A DNA stretch of 64,000 bases from Larkinella sp051857545 (GCF_051857545.1 NZ_JBPZHB010000012.1:1-64000), one strand, 5' to 3'. Shown: positions 36,511-46,694, counted from the stretch's first letter. Notes: generated by a model not told the origin, from the letters alone. Program-made: numbers and translations.

Positions 36511-37144
36511 GAGGAAACAGACCCGGGCTTGGTAAGACTCGCGGCCCGCCGCCTTTGCGTGCCTGTAAAAGTCCTCTATTTTCAGATACTACCAGCAATG
36601 CCGTGAACTTTGTCCGCCATTAGTTTTATGACCTTCACCGCGCCGATCGCGAATTAGAACCGGCTTTTTTGGGTTGAATGAAAGCCAATTAGAAGGGTAG
36701 GGGTCAGGGTAAAGGTACTCGCTTCATTCAGCTTTTTGAACCCATCAGCTTTCAATCTAAATAAAGGTCTCTTTTTAGGTCTGGAAATCGGTTTATTAAA
36801 TGCGAATCGATCACCAATTTTACAATCATCAAATACCACTTTTTTCGCATCAAAAAAATAAATTTGGATCAGAGGGCCTTGAACCTATTATCCAGTTCAC
36901 GAGTAAAGGTTGGGTTATAGGGCAGCGGCCGAACCGGGCGGTATTACGGGGCGCCTTCGTTAAATGAGCCGATGATTGTCAATTACTTCGATGATTTATG
37001 CGAAACTTCATCAGGTGCACGCTGTATAATTTCTATAAGATGGATGGAGAATCAGCATATGAGGACTGTGGTTTCCCCGTGACGAATGTAATCGGACAGG
37101 ATCGGTAATACCGATCAACAAAACAGCGGCAAGTAGGGTGTATC
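36511..37144. other. gap without a supported gene
   Basis: Mostly AT-rich DNA between the hypothetical gene and the SDR gene. Short GC-rich stretches (about 36541-36553 and 36920-36955) stand out but do not fit the 16-bp family cleanly. No promoter, RNA or gene could be supported. Confidence 0.35.
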
Positions 37145-37891
37145 TTAAAGTTCCTGGGATGTCGGACGGAAGATAATTTCGTTGATATCAACGTCCTCCG
37201 GCTGGCTGATGGCAAACGCTACCACCCGGGCGAAACTGTCCGGACTAATTCCAACCGCTCCTACATATTCTTGATTAGCTTGCTTAATATCTGCCTCCGT
37301 GATATGGTCCAGCAATTCTGTTTTAACCGCGCCGGGACAAACGATGGTGGTCCGGATATTATAAGGTTTCACCTCCATCCGTAAGCCTTCCGTCAAGGCA
37401 CGCACCGCAAATTTAGTAGCCGAATAGACCGCAGATCCAGTGAACACTTTATGACCCGCTACCGAAGAAGTGTTGATAATCTGACCTGACTTCTGTTCTT
37501 TCATGTAGGGCAGAACGGCGGCAATACCATTGAGTACCCCTTTAATGTTCACATCGATCATCGTATCCCACTCATCCACATTCAGGCGGTCCATGGGCGA
37601 TAAGGGCATCACACCGGCATTATTCAGGATCACGTCGACCCGCTCAAATTGGTCAACCGCTGAATCGACTAGCTTCTTTACCTGATCCCGCTGCGTTACA
37701 TCCGTCGCCATAGCCAGCGCTTTTCCTCCCTGGTCCTGTATCTCTTTGGCCAGCTCGTCAATTCGGTCGGCTCTTCTGGCGCCCAGTACAACCGTGGCCC
37801 CAAGCGCTGACAAGTGCCTGGCTGCCGCTTCGCCCATACCACTGCTGGCGCCGGTAATGACGATCACTTTTCCGTTTATGTTAGTTTCCAT
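37145..37891 (-). CDS. classical SDR oxidoreductase
   Basis: 248 residues: cofactor motif VITGASSGMGEAAARHL (TGxxxGxG), NNAG (near 90), catalytic Ser in INTSSVAG and YSATK (Tyr/Lys near 155-159), and CPGAVKTEL. Most similar in pattern to clavulanate-dehydrogenase-like or YdfG-type SDRs that use NADP (ARR after strand 2). Last gene of the oxidoreductase cluster that runs down from 46599. Confidence 0.92.
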   Translation of the reverse strand: METNINGKVIVITGASSGMGEAAARHLSALGATVVLGARRADRIDELAKEIQDQGGKALAMATDVTQRDQVKKLVDSAVDQFERVDVILNNAGVMPLSPMDRLNVDEWDTMIDVNIKGVLNGIAAVLPYMKEQKSGQIINTSSVAGHKVFTGSAVYSATKFAVRALTEGLRMEVKPYNIRTTIVCPGAVKTELLDHITEADIKQANQEYVGAVGISPDSFARVVAFAISQPEDVDINEIIFRPTSQEL

Positions 37892-37937
37892 CAGTCGTTA
37901 GTAGTAGATTTTAAGAGTTGATGCGTGTTATGATCCT

Positions 37938-39599
37938 TCAGACTTTACCCATTGACCGCCACATAGCCAGTTCGTGGCTGAAGCGGTTGTCAATAACCTC
38001 ACAAGTTGAATCGATGCGCATGGTGGGGCGGGTGTTGAGGTTATACGCTGGCCAGACGGGTACGTCCTTTGCGGCTGGTTTGCCCGTCCGGGCGAAGGTG
38101 GTCCAGAGTTCGGCAAAGTGGCGGGAAGCCGCAAAACGTTCGTGGCGATTACCCCCGAAATAGCTTTCTTTGGGTGCAGATCCGTCGCGGGGGGGCACCT
38201 CGTTGTTGAATTTAAACGATATGTCCATCGCGTGGGGCGTACCCAGCGCATAGTCCGTGTCCGGAATTTTCTTTTCGGACTTGTAGCCGAAATTGTACAG
38301 ATACACCGGTGCCCCACCTTGCTTTGCCTTCTTCTCGGCAATATCTACTGACCCCAGTCCCATCATAGCGATGGAGGAGATAGCAACAAAAATAGCGGGG
38401 GCCGATGCGTTGGGATTTGATTTCCGGTATGTGTCGATCAGTTTAGGTGTATCCGTTCCGTATTGCGGTTCCAGTTTGTTGGCTAGGCTGTCAAAATCCA
38501 GTTTAGCGAAACCAGTGTCTTTACTTTGCCAGGCAAAAAAAGTGTACTCGTCTTCGTTCCAGCCCACCAGTAGCGGCTTATTGCGTGAAATGGCCGGTGC
38601 GGTCGGGTCGAAGGGATGATGGGGTAGCACCACACCATCCACTACTGGCCCGAAGCCGCCGTAGTTTCGGCGCACCAAAATTTGGGTTTTATTTTTTTCC
38701 TGAAACGGCGGTACCGAGGGGAGCTTGTTCTGGATGGCGAGCAAATCAGCCGCCGGTACGTCGAGCAGCTTGCGCCATTCTTTGGAGCTAATATTGAGTT
38801 CTTTCAGCAGCATGGCGGTCGTTTCGGCGGCTACGTCTTTGGGGAGCATGCGAACCCCCGGCCCGCTTTCAATCGATGCCTTATTGAAGTAGAGAGCCGC
38901 GTCAGGCATGGCGTACAGGCAGGAGGTTTTAGCCCCACCGCCCGATTCACCCCAGATCATGACGTTGGCGGGATCACCCCCAAACTGAGTGATATTGTCG
39001 TGCACCCATTTCAGACCGGCCACAATATCCAGCATCCCCATGTTGCCCGAACCGGCATACTCTGAACCACCCAGCTCGTCCAGATACAGAAAGCCCAGAA
39101 GCCCCAGCCGGTGGTTGGTCTCCACGACCACGACGTCGAAGTTGCGGGCCAGATTTGCTCCATCCTGTCCACCCGATGCCCCGGAGCCCGCCACAAATCC
39201 GCCACCGTGGCTGTAGAACATCACCGGGCGTTTGCGATTGTCGCTGGCGGGTGTCCACACATTCAGAAACAGGCAGTCTTCAGCGGGAGTGGGTTCATTG
39301 CGCCGGGGTGGCTGAATGGCCGGTGCACCAAACTGGAGTGCTTCCCGCACACCGGTCCAGGGTTCGAGCGGAGCGGGCCGCCGAAAGCGCCGGTCACCGG
39401 AAACGCGCCCCCCGTAGGGTATACCCTTAAAGATTGTTACACCTTCAGCTCGTGCTCCTCTGAGTCGACCATGAGTAGTGGTTACCTCGACGAATTCGTC
39501 GGCCCTGCCCACGCTGGAAAAGCTATATCCGGGTGTGGCCAAAGCGGCCGTAGCCAGCGTTAAGCGGGTTAAAAAATCTCGTCGGTCTAGGGGATCCAT
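37938..39599 (-). CDS. type B carboxylesterase
   Basis: 553 residues with a Tat-like signal (DRRDFLTRLTLATAALATPG). Carboxylesterase motifs: EDCLFLNVWTP, SHGGGFVAGSGA (oxyanion hole), nucleophile Ser in WGESGGGA near 215-225, a Glu in NEDEYTF near 360, and His in YALGTPHAMDI near 465. Hydrolyses esters in the periplasm. It lies 63 bp after the molybdenum enzyme's large subunit gene in the same orientation. Confidence 0.9.
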   Translation of the reverse strand: MDPLDRRDFLTRLTLATAALATPGYSFSSVGRADEFVEVTTTHGRLRGARAEGVTIFKGIPYGGRVSGDRRFRRPAPLEPWTGVREALQFGAPAIQPPRRNEPTPAEDCLFLNVWTPASDNRKRPVMFYSHGGGFVAGSGASGGQDGANLARNFDVVVVETNHRLGLLGFLYLDELGGSEYAGSGNMGMLDIVAGLKWVHDNITQFGGDPANVMIWGESGGGAKTSCLYAMPDAALYFNKASIESGPGVRMLPKDVAAETTAMLLKELNISSKEWRKLLDVPAADLLAIQNKLPSVPPFQEKNKTQILVRRNYGGFGPVVDGVVLPHHPFDPTAPAISRNKPLLVGWNEDEYTFFAWQSKDTGFAKLDFDSLANKLEPQYGTDTPKLIDTYRKSNPNASAPAIFVAISSIAMMGLGSVDIAEKKAKQGGAPVYLYNFGYKSEKKIPDTDYALGTPHAMDISFKFNNEVPPRDGSAPKESYFGGNRHERFAASRHFAELWTTFARTGKPAAKDVPVWPAYNLNTRPTMRIDSTCEVIDNRFSHELAMWRSMGKV

Positions 39600-39662
39600 C
39601 AGGATGGTGGTTCAGGCGTTTGACGTAATTTTTATAAAGGAAAATGTTACTTGATTTCTTAC

Positions 39663-41873
39663 TTATCCATTGATGCTAAGTTTATCGATCAGCTTGTCAA
39701 GGGTAATGGGGTACTCGCGAACCCGGATACCCGTGGCATTATAGATGGCGTTGGCGACCGCTGCCGCCACACCCACCAGCCCCAACTCACCAATCCCTTT
39801 TGCTTTCATGGGCGACATGGTGGGATCGAGATCTTCGAGCAGAATGACCTCCAGATGGGGAATGTCGGCGTGTACGGGCACTTCATAACCGGCCAGGTCG
39901 TGGTTGACAAAGAAGCCAACCTGTTTGTCGACCACTAGTTCTTCCATTAGAGCCGCGCCCACGCCCATGGTCATGGCCCCGATCACCTGACTGCGGGCCG
40001 CTTTGGGGTTTAGAATACGCCCGGCCTGGCAAACGGCCAGCATTCGCCGGATGCGGATTTCTCCCGTGTAGCGGTTCACGCCCACTTCCACGAAATGAGC
40101 CCCGAAGGTGTCCTGCGCGTACTCTTGGGAAAGGGTTCCGTAGGTCATTTCATCCTGTACAACGAGTTCGGCGGCTTTGGCGGCCTCGCCTAACGGATAG
40201 CTGCGGTTACCTTCGCGTACCTGTCCGGTCACGAACTCGGCTTTCTCGATGCTAAGGCCTAACGATTTAGCGACCGCTTCGCGCAGTTTGACGCAGGCGG
40301 CATAGACGCCCGACGTAGATGAAGCCGCGCCCAACTGCCCGCCCGAACCGGGTGATTCGGGAAACGTCGAATCGCCCAGTTTGACCACCACGTTATCCAG
40401 GCTGATGCCCATCATCTCGGCCGCCGTTTGTCCGATAATAGTATAACTGCCTGTTCCGATATCGGTCATGTCGGTTTCGACCGTCACGATGCCTTTCCGG
40501 TTTAGTCTCACCCGGGCCGCTGACTTCAGAATGGGTGCCCCCCGGATGGCCGACGCCACGCCCATCCCGATCAGCCATTGCCCTTCCCGAACGGTGCCGG
40601 GTTTAGCCTGCCGCTTGTTCCAGCCAAATTGCTTCGCCCCGGTTTGCAGGCACTCGACCAGTTTGCGGGAGGAAAATTTGCGACCCGATTTTTCGGGGTC
40701 TTCCTGGGTGTCGTTTTTGATGCGGAAGGCCACGGGGTCCATGTTCAGTTTTTCGGCCATTTCATCCATGGCGATTTCCAGCGCCATCATGCCCGTAGCT
40801 TCCCCCGGTGCGCGCATGGCACTTCCTTCCGGCAGATCGAGCACCGCCAGCCGCAGCTGCGTGAATCGATTGGCTCCCGCGTATAGCAGTTGGGTCGAGG
40901 CCGTTGACGATTCGGGGAGCCCACCGGGTAGATTCCCGGACCAGTTTTGGTGCCCAATGGCCGTGATGGTTCCCTCGGGGGTGGCACCGATCCGGATGCG
41001 CTGAATCGTCGCCGGGCGGTGGGTCGTGTTATTCATGATCAGCGGTCGGGGCAGCGCTACTTTCACCGGTCGACCGGCGGCCCGTGCCGCCAGGGAAGCC
41101 GCGATGATGTCGGACAGCACCGTGCCTTTCCCGCCGAAGCCGCCACCAATAAAGGTCGATATCAGCCTGATATTTTCCTTTGGGATACCCAGCACGATGG
41201 CGATGTCCCGAACGCCCCAGTTGATCTGCTGAATGGATGCCCAGCACGTCAGCTTATCCCCATCCCACTTGGCAATGGTCGCGTGAGGCTCCATCATCGC
41301 ATGGGTCTGGTCGGGGGTGGTGTAGGTTTCGTCCAATTTGACGGGGGCCGATGCAAACGCCCCCTCAAAATTACCCACGTTCGACTGCGGGGATGGAATG
41401 TACGGACCCTTTGAGGCAACAGGGGATGAGTTTTTGGCGGCTGCCAAATCGAACGCGCCTTTGGTTTTGGTATAGCTGATTTTCAGGAGTGAAGCTGCCG
41501 CCCGGGCCTGCTCAAATGTATCGGCCACCACCACGGCGACCGCCTGGTGATAATGGTCGATCTGCGGCCCGGCCAGCAGCCGGTCGACGTAAAATTGACC
41601 CGGCTTGAGTGGTCCCACGCTGGCAGCCGTTACGATCGCCAGTACACCGGGCGCGGCTTTAGCCTTGGTCTGGTCGATAGCCTTGATGCGTCCTTTGGCA
41701 ATTGCCGCCCCCACGACGTACCCATAAGCAGGATTCGACACGGCGTCGTTATGCTCGTAGGCGTAGGTAGCCGTTCCCGTTGTTTTCAGCGGACCCTCGA
41801 TGCGATCAGTTGGTTTCCCAATGACCTTGAGCTGGTCGATCGGATTGATTCCGGCAGGCGTTTCAAATTTCAT
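39663..41873 (-). CDS. molybdopterin subunit of aldehyde/xanthine oxidoreductase (PaoC-type)
   Basis: 736 residues, the size of PaoC/YagR subunits. Mo-cofactor-binding patterns include FIGGGFGGKG, AMRAPGEATGMMALE, DMTDIGTGSYTIIGQ and the catalytic Glu in MKAKGIGELGLVG near 695. It oxidises an aldehyde or heterocycle with water as oxygen source, passing electrons to the iron-sulfur and FAD subunits upstream. Its start lies 1 bp after the FAD-subunit stop (TGA-C-ATG), so the genes are coupled. No signal peptide; a folded complex would be exported with the Fe-S subunit, which has one. Confidence 0.92.
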   Translation of the reverse strand: MKFETPAGINPIDQLKVIGKPTDRIEGPLKTTGTATYAYEHNDAVSNPAYGYVVGAAIAKGRIKAIDQTKAKAAPGVLAIVTAASVGPLKPGQFYVDRLLAGPQIDHYHQAVAVVVADTFEQARAAASLLKISYTKTKGAFDLAAAKNSSPVASKGPYIPSPQSNVGNFEGAFASAPVKLDETYTTPDQTHAMMEPHATIAKWDGDKLTCWASIQQINWGVRDIAIVLGIPKENIRLISTFIGGGFGGKGTVLSDIIAASLAARAAGRPVKVALPRPLIMNNTTHRPATIQRIRIGATPEGTITAIGHQNWSGNLPGGLPESSTASTQLLYAGANRFTQLRLAVLDLPEGSAMRAPGEATGMMALEIAMDEMAEKLNMDPVAFRIKNDTQEDPEKSGRKFSSRKLVECLQTGAKQFGWNKRQAKPGTVREGQWLIGMGVASAIRGAPILKSAARVRLNRKGIVTVETDMTDIGTGSYTIIGQTAAEMMGISLDNVVVKLGDSTFPESPGSGGQLGAASSTSGVYAACVKLREAVAKSLGLSIEKAEFVTGQVREGNRSYPLGEAAKAAELVVQDEMTYGTLSQEYAQDTFGAHFVEVGVNRYTGEIRIRRMLAVCQAGRILNPKAARSQVIGAMTMGVGAALMEELVVDKQVGFFVNHDLAGYEVPVHADIPHLEVILLEDLDPTMSPMKAKGIGELGLVGVAAAVANAIYNATGIRVREYPITLDKLIDKLSING

Positions 41874-41874
41874 G

Positions 41875-42822
41875 TCAGTGGTTAGCTTCGTTTAAAACGG
41901 CCGCCAGGGTTCGTTCCACCAGGGCTAGCTTATATTCATTTTCTTTGGTGGGTCGGGCTCCTTTCAGCAGTTGGGCGGTAAACGTCTTCGCCCCGGATGG
42001 CAGCAGCGGCTCGGCAGACTCAATCCGCCAGGGTCGGGGGGCTATCCCCCCAACCGCTACCCGGCCCGTTCCTTTCTGGAGAATAGCGGCCACCGACACC
42101 AGGGCAAAGGCATAGGAACTGCGGTCGCGTACTTTGTGGTAGATCTGAACCCCACCCACTGGTGGCGGCAGGACGACATTGGTAATCAGTTCGTTTTTCT
42201 CCAGCGTCGTTTCCCGGTGCGGAGTCTGACCCGGCAGGCGGTATAATTGGTCCAGCGAAAGGGTACGTTTGGCACCGTTGGCCTTTACCGTTTCTACCGT
42301 CGCATCGAGGGCACGCAACGCCACGGCCATATCACCTGGGTAGGTGGCGATGCACGAGGTACTGGTACCGATGATGCCCAGTTGCCGACTAAAGCCAGCA
42401 ATGGCCGCGCAGCCGCTGCCCGGCACACGCTTGTTACAAAGCTGGTTGGTATCGTAAAAATACGGGCAGCGGGTCCGTTGCAGCAGATTACCGGCTGTGG
42501 TGGCTTTGTTGCGCAACTGTCCCGATGCCCCCGCCAGCAGGGCTCTGGCCAGCAGCCCATAATCCCGACGTATGATGGGGTGAGCAGCCAGATCCGTATT
42601 ACTCACCAGCGCCCCAATGCGCAGGCCTCCAGCCGGGGTTGGTTCGATTTTGTTGAGGCCAATTTTGCCAATATCAATGATATGCGTGGGCACTTCGATT
42701 TCCAGCTTCATCAGATCGAGCAGATTGGTGCCGCCCGCCAGAAATTTAGCCCCCGGTGTTCGGGCCGCGGCAGCAGCCGCTTCAGCGGGCGTCTGCACGC
42801 GTTCGTAGGTGAATGTTTTCAT
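41875..42822 (-). CDS. FAD subunit of the molybdenum oxidoreductase (PaoB-type)
   Basis: 315 residues. FAD-binding motif AKFLAGGTNLLDLMKLEIE (25-43). The insertion LLQRTRCPYFYDTNQLCNKR with PGSGC carries the cysteines of the extra [4Fe-4S] cluster known from PaoB, which separates this group from plain xanthine dehydrogenases. A C-terminal CO-dehydrogenase flavoprotein domain follows. Middle gene of the three-subunit operon. Confidence 0.92.
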   Translation of the reverse strand: MKTFTYERVQTPAEAAAAAARTPGAKFLAGGTNLLDLMKLEIEVPTHIIDIGKIGLNKIEPTPAGGLRIGALVSNTDLAAHPIIRRDYGLLARALLAGASGQLRNKATTAGNLLQRTRCPYFYDTNQLCNKRVPGSGCAAIAGFSRQLGIIGTSTSCIATYPGDMAVALRALDATVETVKANGAKRTLSLDQLYRLPGQTPHRETTLEKNELITNVVLPPPVGGVQIYHKVRDRSSYAFALVSVAAILQKGTGRVAVGGIAPRPWRIESAEPLLPSGAKTFTAQLLKGARPTKENEYKLALVERTLAAVLNEANH

Positions 42823-42836
42823 AAGACCTTATCGAG

Positions 42837-43475
42837 TTAGGCTGTTTTTCCGGCTACTTCACTCATCGCTTCGGCAATATTGGAGTAAGCCCCGCAGCGG
42901 CAGATATTGCCACTCATCCGTTCCCGCAGTTCACGGTCGGTGAGCTGTGGTTTATCAATCAAACTCGCGCTCACGTGACTGGGTATACCGGCCTTGATCT
43001 CATTGAGTACCGCCACCGCCGAGCAAATCTGCCCCGGGGTGCAGTAGCCGCACTGGTAGCCATCGTGCTTGATGAAGGCTGCCTGCATGGGATGCAGCTT
43101 ATCGGGTGTTCCCAGCCCCTCAATGGTGGTAATGGTATCGCCCTGATGCTGCAGGGCCAGCGATAGGCAGGAATTGATCCGCTGGTTATTGACCAGTACT
43201 GTGCACGCGCCACACTGCCCATGATCACAGCCCTTTTTGGTGCCCGTAAAGTGCAGGTGTTCCCGGAGGGTATCGAGCAGGGTTGTTCGGGTATCCATTT
43301 CCAGGTCATGGGGTTGCCCATTGACGGTGAATGATACCTTCGCTAGCGACAGGGAAACTGAATGCGGAGCCGCCTGGGTACCCGTCACGTTTGCCAGGGT
43401 AATAGCGGCAATCGCAGCGGTCGTTCCAACAATCATTTCACGCCGACTCATCGTCGACTCGTTTGACTCTTCCAT
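42837..43475 (-). CDS. 2Fe-2S subunit of the molybdenum oxidoreductase (PaoA-type)
   Basis: 212 residues with a twin-arginine signal (SRREMIVGTTAAIAAITLA), pointing to Tat export of the assembled complex. Plant-type 2Fe-2S cluster Cys in KKGCDHGQCGACTV; second cluster Cys in GYCTPGQICSA and GNICRCGAYSNI. Transfers electrons from the Mo site to FAD. First gene of the operon, 14 bp before the FAD-subunit gene. Confidence 0.93.
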   Translation of the reverse strand: MEESNESTMSRREMIVGTTAAIAAITLANVTGTQAAPHSVSLSLAKVSFTVNGQPHDLEMDTRTTLLDTLREHLHFTGTKKGCDHGQCGACTVLVNNQRINSCLSLALQHQGDTITTIEGLGTPDKLHPMQAAFIKHDGYQCGYCTPGQICSAVAVLNEIKAGIPSHVSASLIDKPQLTDRELRERMSGNICRCGAYSNIAEAMSEVAGKTA

Positions 43476-43639
43476 AACATTGCCGTTTTACGGGGTTGAT
43501 CGGTAGTTGTTCGTTTAAATGCGCTAACATTCTACTGGGAGTGGCATTCACACTGCCTGTTCTTGCCTTTTTCTATATTTAATCGAAATAAAGATAGCAA
43601 TTGTGCAATTAGCTTACTCAAAGTGGGTGTATTGAGTGC

Positions 43640-44113
43640 CTAGTTAGGCACTTTATCGTATTCTTCATCAGTAACGGCTTGGAGCCAGGTAACCGCTCCT
43701 CCCTTACTGCAATTGGGATTGATGGCAATATGCGTGAACTGGCTGGAAGGACCTGCCCCGTGCCAGTGCGTTACCCCAGGAGGAATGGTCACCGATTCAC
43801 CTTCCCGGATGAGTTGAATGGGTTTGTCTTTCTCCTGATAATAGCCCGTCCCCTGGGTCACCACCAGCAGTTGCCCGTTGGGATGCGTATGCCAGAACGT
43901 TCTGGCTTTTGCTTCAAACGTGACACTACTGACGATGCAATCGGTTTCGGTATTAGCAGCTACCAACGTAGTCACCCGAACGCTACCGCTAAAATTGGAG
44001 GCTGAGCCCTGGCTTACGGCTGGCGTCCTGTTTATGTTTTGAGCCATCATTAAATCCATGAAACCGAGGGATAAAAGGCTTGAATAGAAGAATACAAGGA
44101 TGATCGTTTTCAT
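43640..44113 (-). CDS. secreted cupin protein
   Basis: 157 residues with signal peptide ending near MMAQ. A single cupin: FWHTHPNGQLLVVTQGTGYYQEKDKP (motif 1, two His) and ESVTIPPGVTHWHGAGPSS (motif 2, His). The closing AVTWLQAVTDEEYDKVPN resembles cupins annotated near carboxymuconolactone decarboxylases and (R)-mandelonitrile lyase-like proteins. Its last codons overlap a palindrome (AGTGCCTAGTTAGGCACT, 43635-43652) that may end transcription. Part of the oxidoreductase cluster. Confidence 0.82.
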   Translation of the reverse strand: MKTIILVFFYSSLLSLGFMDLMMAQNINRTPAVSQGSASNFSGSVRVTTLVAANTETDCIVSSVTFEAKARTFWHTHPNGQLLVVTQGTGYYQEKDKPIQLIREGESVTIPPGVTHWHGAGPSSQFTHIAINPNCSKGGAVTWLQAVTDEEYDKVPN

Positions 44114-44185
44114 AATTTGTTGGTTATTGGGTCATCGGCGGCTATTGGTCTACTTGGGTAAATCGTTCCCGCACCAAGTGCCCGG

Positions 44186-44935
44186 TTAGGAAATACTCAG
44201 ACCACCATCGACCGATATAGGCTGGCCGATGATATAGCTGGAGGCTGGACTAAACAGCCAGAGGACCGCTTCCGCGACTTCGGTCGCTTTACCGAGTCGT
44301 TTGATGGGCGCTCCTTGGATAGTCGCATGCTGCGACAGATCGCCGGTTCGAAACATGGTATCGACCATCGGCGTTTCGATCGTGCCAGGGCAAATGGCAT
44401 TGATGCGGATGCCCTTGGGCGCGTATTCCATTGCCGCACTCTTGGTCAGTCCCAATACACCATGTTTAGCGGCATGATAAGCTGATCGGCCTACACCGCC
44501 GATCAATCCCCCAATCGACGAATTATTGACAATGGCCCCGCTGCCCTGCTGGCGCATCTGTTGCAATTCATATTTCATACACAGCCACACCCCTTTGTAA
44601 TTGATGCTGGTCACCCGGTCGAACTGGGCTTCTTCCAAATCCGCCGTATCGGTCAGGGGCACCATGATCCCGGCATTGTTGAAGGCGGCATCTAATCGGC
44701 CATAGACGGCTACCGTGCGCTCAATGGCGGCTTGCACCTCACCCGCTGAGCTGACATCGCATTTGACGGCGATGGCTTCTCCACCCCTTGCTTTAATTCG
44801 ATCCACGACGGTCTGAGCCGCCGTTTCATTCACGTCGGCGACGACGACGTTGGCTCCTCGTTCGGCGGCCAGCAGGGCGACGGCTTCACCCATCCCCATC
44901 CCACCACCGGTTACAAACACGACTTGATCATTCAT
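44186..44935 (-). CDS. classical SDR oxidoreductase
   Basis: About 249 residues from MNDQVVFVTGGGMGMGEAVALL (a Met six codons upstream is possible). Asp in VVVADVNE after strand 2 suggests NAD rather than NADP. NNAGIM, Ser in VNNSSIGG, YHAAK (catalytic Tyr and Lys) and the CPGTIETPM block are present, with C-terminal SVDGGLSI. Cytoplasmic alcohol/ketone dehydrogenase of unknown substrate; second SDR of the cluster. Confidence 0.92.
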   Translation of the reverse strand: MNDQVVFVTGGGMGMGEAVALLAAERGANVVVADVNETAAQTVVDRIKARGGEAIAVKCDVSSAGEVQAAIERTVAVYGRLDAAFNNAGIMVPLTDTADLEEAQFDRVTSINYKGVWLCMKYELQQMRQQGSGAIVNNSSIGGLIGGVGRSAYHAAKHGVLGLTKSAAMEYAPKGIRINAICPGTIETPMVDTMFRTGDLSQHATIQGAPIKRLGKATEVAEAVLWLFSPASSYIIGQPISVDGGLSIS

Positions 44936-44972
44936 GGTTTTGTATCCTGGCATTTAACTTGTTGATCGACCC

Positions 44973-46073
44973 TTACTTATTGGCACTAACCGCTTTGCTC
45001 TCTTTTTCAACCGGCTTAGCTTCCGTTAAATACTGCGTAAAAAAGGCGGTGAGTTTTTCGAAGGGGATCATCTCGACCCGATCGTACAGATCAATGTGCC
45101 GGGCCTTGGGCACGATATAGAGTTCTTTGGGCTGGGCCGCCTGCTGGTAGGCATCCTCACTAAAATAACGTGAATGGGCGTTTTCACCGATAATCAGCAA
45201 AATGGGTCGGGGTGAAATGGTTTCGATGTAGTTCAGCAGCGGAAAGTTCATGAACGCCATCGGGCTGGTTTTGGTAAAGGCACCAATGGCGTTCGGGTGA
45301 TGCCCCCGCTTCATGCCGTAATATTCAAAAAACTCACTGGCAATGGGGTCTAATCCCGCTGGGATTGCCGTAACTGGTTTACTGGGAAAAGAGGCCGCTA
45401 ATTCCGGCTGACCACGATCAACGTCTTTCCACCGCTGCTCGGCCAGTTGGTCCAGGGTCTTATTGCGCTCTTCGGGAGTCATACTGTTTTTCCAGCCGTT
45501 GCGCATGACGTCGCTCATATCGTACATACTGGTGGTCACCACCGCTTTGATCCGATGATCGACCTGGGCGGCTTTCAGGGCAAAACCACCACTGCCGCAA
45601 ATCCCGATTGCCCCAATTCGGTTTCGGTCCACAAAGGGACGGGTGCCTAAAAAATCGACGGCCGCACTGAAGTCCTCGGTGAACACGTCCGGCGAGGAAA
45701 CATGCCGGGGTTCTCCACTGCTTTCCCCATTGTACGACTCATCAATGGCCAGGGCTACAAAGCCCCGTTCCGCCATGTTTTGCGCATAAATACCGGCTCC
45801 CTGTTCTTTGACGCCCCCGTAAGGCGTACCAATGACCAGGGCGGGATACTTTTTGGAGGTATTGATGTTTTTAGGGGTATATAAATGAGCGGCCACGGTA
45901 ATGCCATACCGCGTCTGGTAATACACGTTTTTCTTGGTTACCTTATCGCTGAGCGTGAAGGTTAAGTATTCGGTCTGCGCCACGTTCGATGCGTTTTGTG
46001 CAGGTAGATGTTGACTGAATGCCGGCCCCACGATCAGTAGAAAGATGAGCATTCGAATTGCTAGTGGTTTCAT
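44973..46073 (-). CDS. secreted alpha/beta-hydrolase (YcjY/DLH-type)
   Basis: 366 residues with signal peptide ending near AFSQ. Motifs: LVIGTPYGGVKEQ, Asp-rich AIDESYNGESSGEPR, nucleophile in GAIGICGSGGFALKAA, where the residue after GICG is Ser flanked by Gly, catalytic Asp region LLIIGENAHSRYFSEDAY and His in KARHIDLYDR. The GxCxSGG-like nucleophile context is as in YcjY-type esterases. Likely hydrolyses a small ester in the periplasm. Confidence 0.87.
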   Translation of the reverse strand: MKPLAIRMLIFLLIVGPAFSQHLPAQNASNVAQTEYLTFTLSDKVTKKNVYYQTRYGITVAAHLYTPKNINTSKKYPALVIGTPYGGVKEQGAGIYAQNMAERGFVALAIDESYNGESSGEPRHVSSPDVFTEDFSAAVDFLGTRPFVDRNRIGAIGICGSGGFALKAAQVDHRIKAVVTTSMYDMSDVMRNGWKNSMTPEERNKTLDQLAEQRWKDVDRGQPELAASFPSKPVTAIPAGLDPIASEFFEYYGMKRGHHPNAIGAFTKTSPMAFMNFPLLNYIETISPRPILLIIGENAHSRYFSEDAYQQAAQPKELYIVPKARHIDLYDRVEMIPFEKLTAFFTQYLTEAKPVEKESKAVSANK

Positions 46074-46101
46074 TGGTTAGCTGTTAAATGAATGAATAGG
46101 C

Positions 46102-46599
46102 TTATTCCAGCTCAAAGGTGACGGTTACACTGGCCGCGCCCAGGGCCGTTGCCAGTCCCGCCGGATTGTCGATCCGGCCAAGCCTGGTGTAACTATACGA
46201 GGTCTGGAACGTTTTGTAAAAGAGCACAAGGGTGCTGGAACCGTAGAGCATTAGATCCCCCGCCTGAATCGTTCCGGGATTGGAGGCACTAGTGGGTAAG
46301 CTGTTAGGCAGATCCACAAACTTTTCGTTGCCGTTGAGCTCTTTCATAACGGTCGTCAGAGGTAACCGCGCTTTGAAGGCCGTGACGGACGGGTTATCCA
46401 ACAAGGTCGCCGTGAACGTGCCGGTGCCCACCCGAATACGTAACTGATTGGAGAGATTCGGGTTGCCGGGGTTGATAACCGCTGTGTTTCCGGCTGGCGG
46501 AATGGGGTTTTCCTGGGTCATCGGATCGTCAGTTTTGCAAGCCAGGATACTGAGAAAAACCAGCATTAAAGGCAGTAGTCGTATCTGGGTTTGTTTCAA
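46102..46599 (-). CDS. cyclophilin-like lipoprotein
   Basis: 165 residues, lipobox LSILAC with Cys21. The mature domain reads RIRVGTGTFTATLLDNPSVTAFKARLPLTTVMKELNGNEKFVDLPNSLP and DLMLYGSSTLVLFY, which matches the bacterial cyclophilin-like domain often found beside SDR and AraC genes. Ligand or activity unknown. First gene of the long minus-strand cluster and directly divergent from the AraC regulator. Confidence 0.85.
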   Translation of the reverse strand: MKQTQIRLLPLMLVFLSILACKTDDPMTQENPIPPAGNTAVINPGNPNLSNQLRIRVGTGTFTATLLDNPSVTAFKARLPLTTVMKELNGNEKFVDLPNSLPTSASNPGTIQAGDLMLYGSSTLVLFYKTFQTSYSYTRLGRIDNPAGLATALGAASVTVTFELE

Positions 46600-46694
46600 G
46601 GTCGTTGGATGGAATGAAGTTTCCTAAACAAGCTATCAAATCACCCGGTAGACTCATTGACAGGTGTTTGCGTGACAGTCCATTCAGTACGGTG

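Noticed and set aside
36541..36553. GCGGCCCGCCGCC as a further 16-bp unit
   Set aside because: It does not fit the four-tetrad pattern in either orientation and no restored motif supports an insertion.
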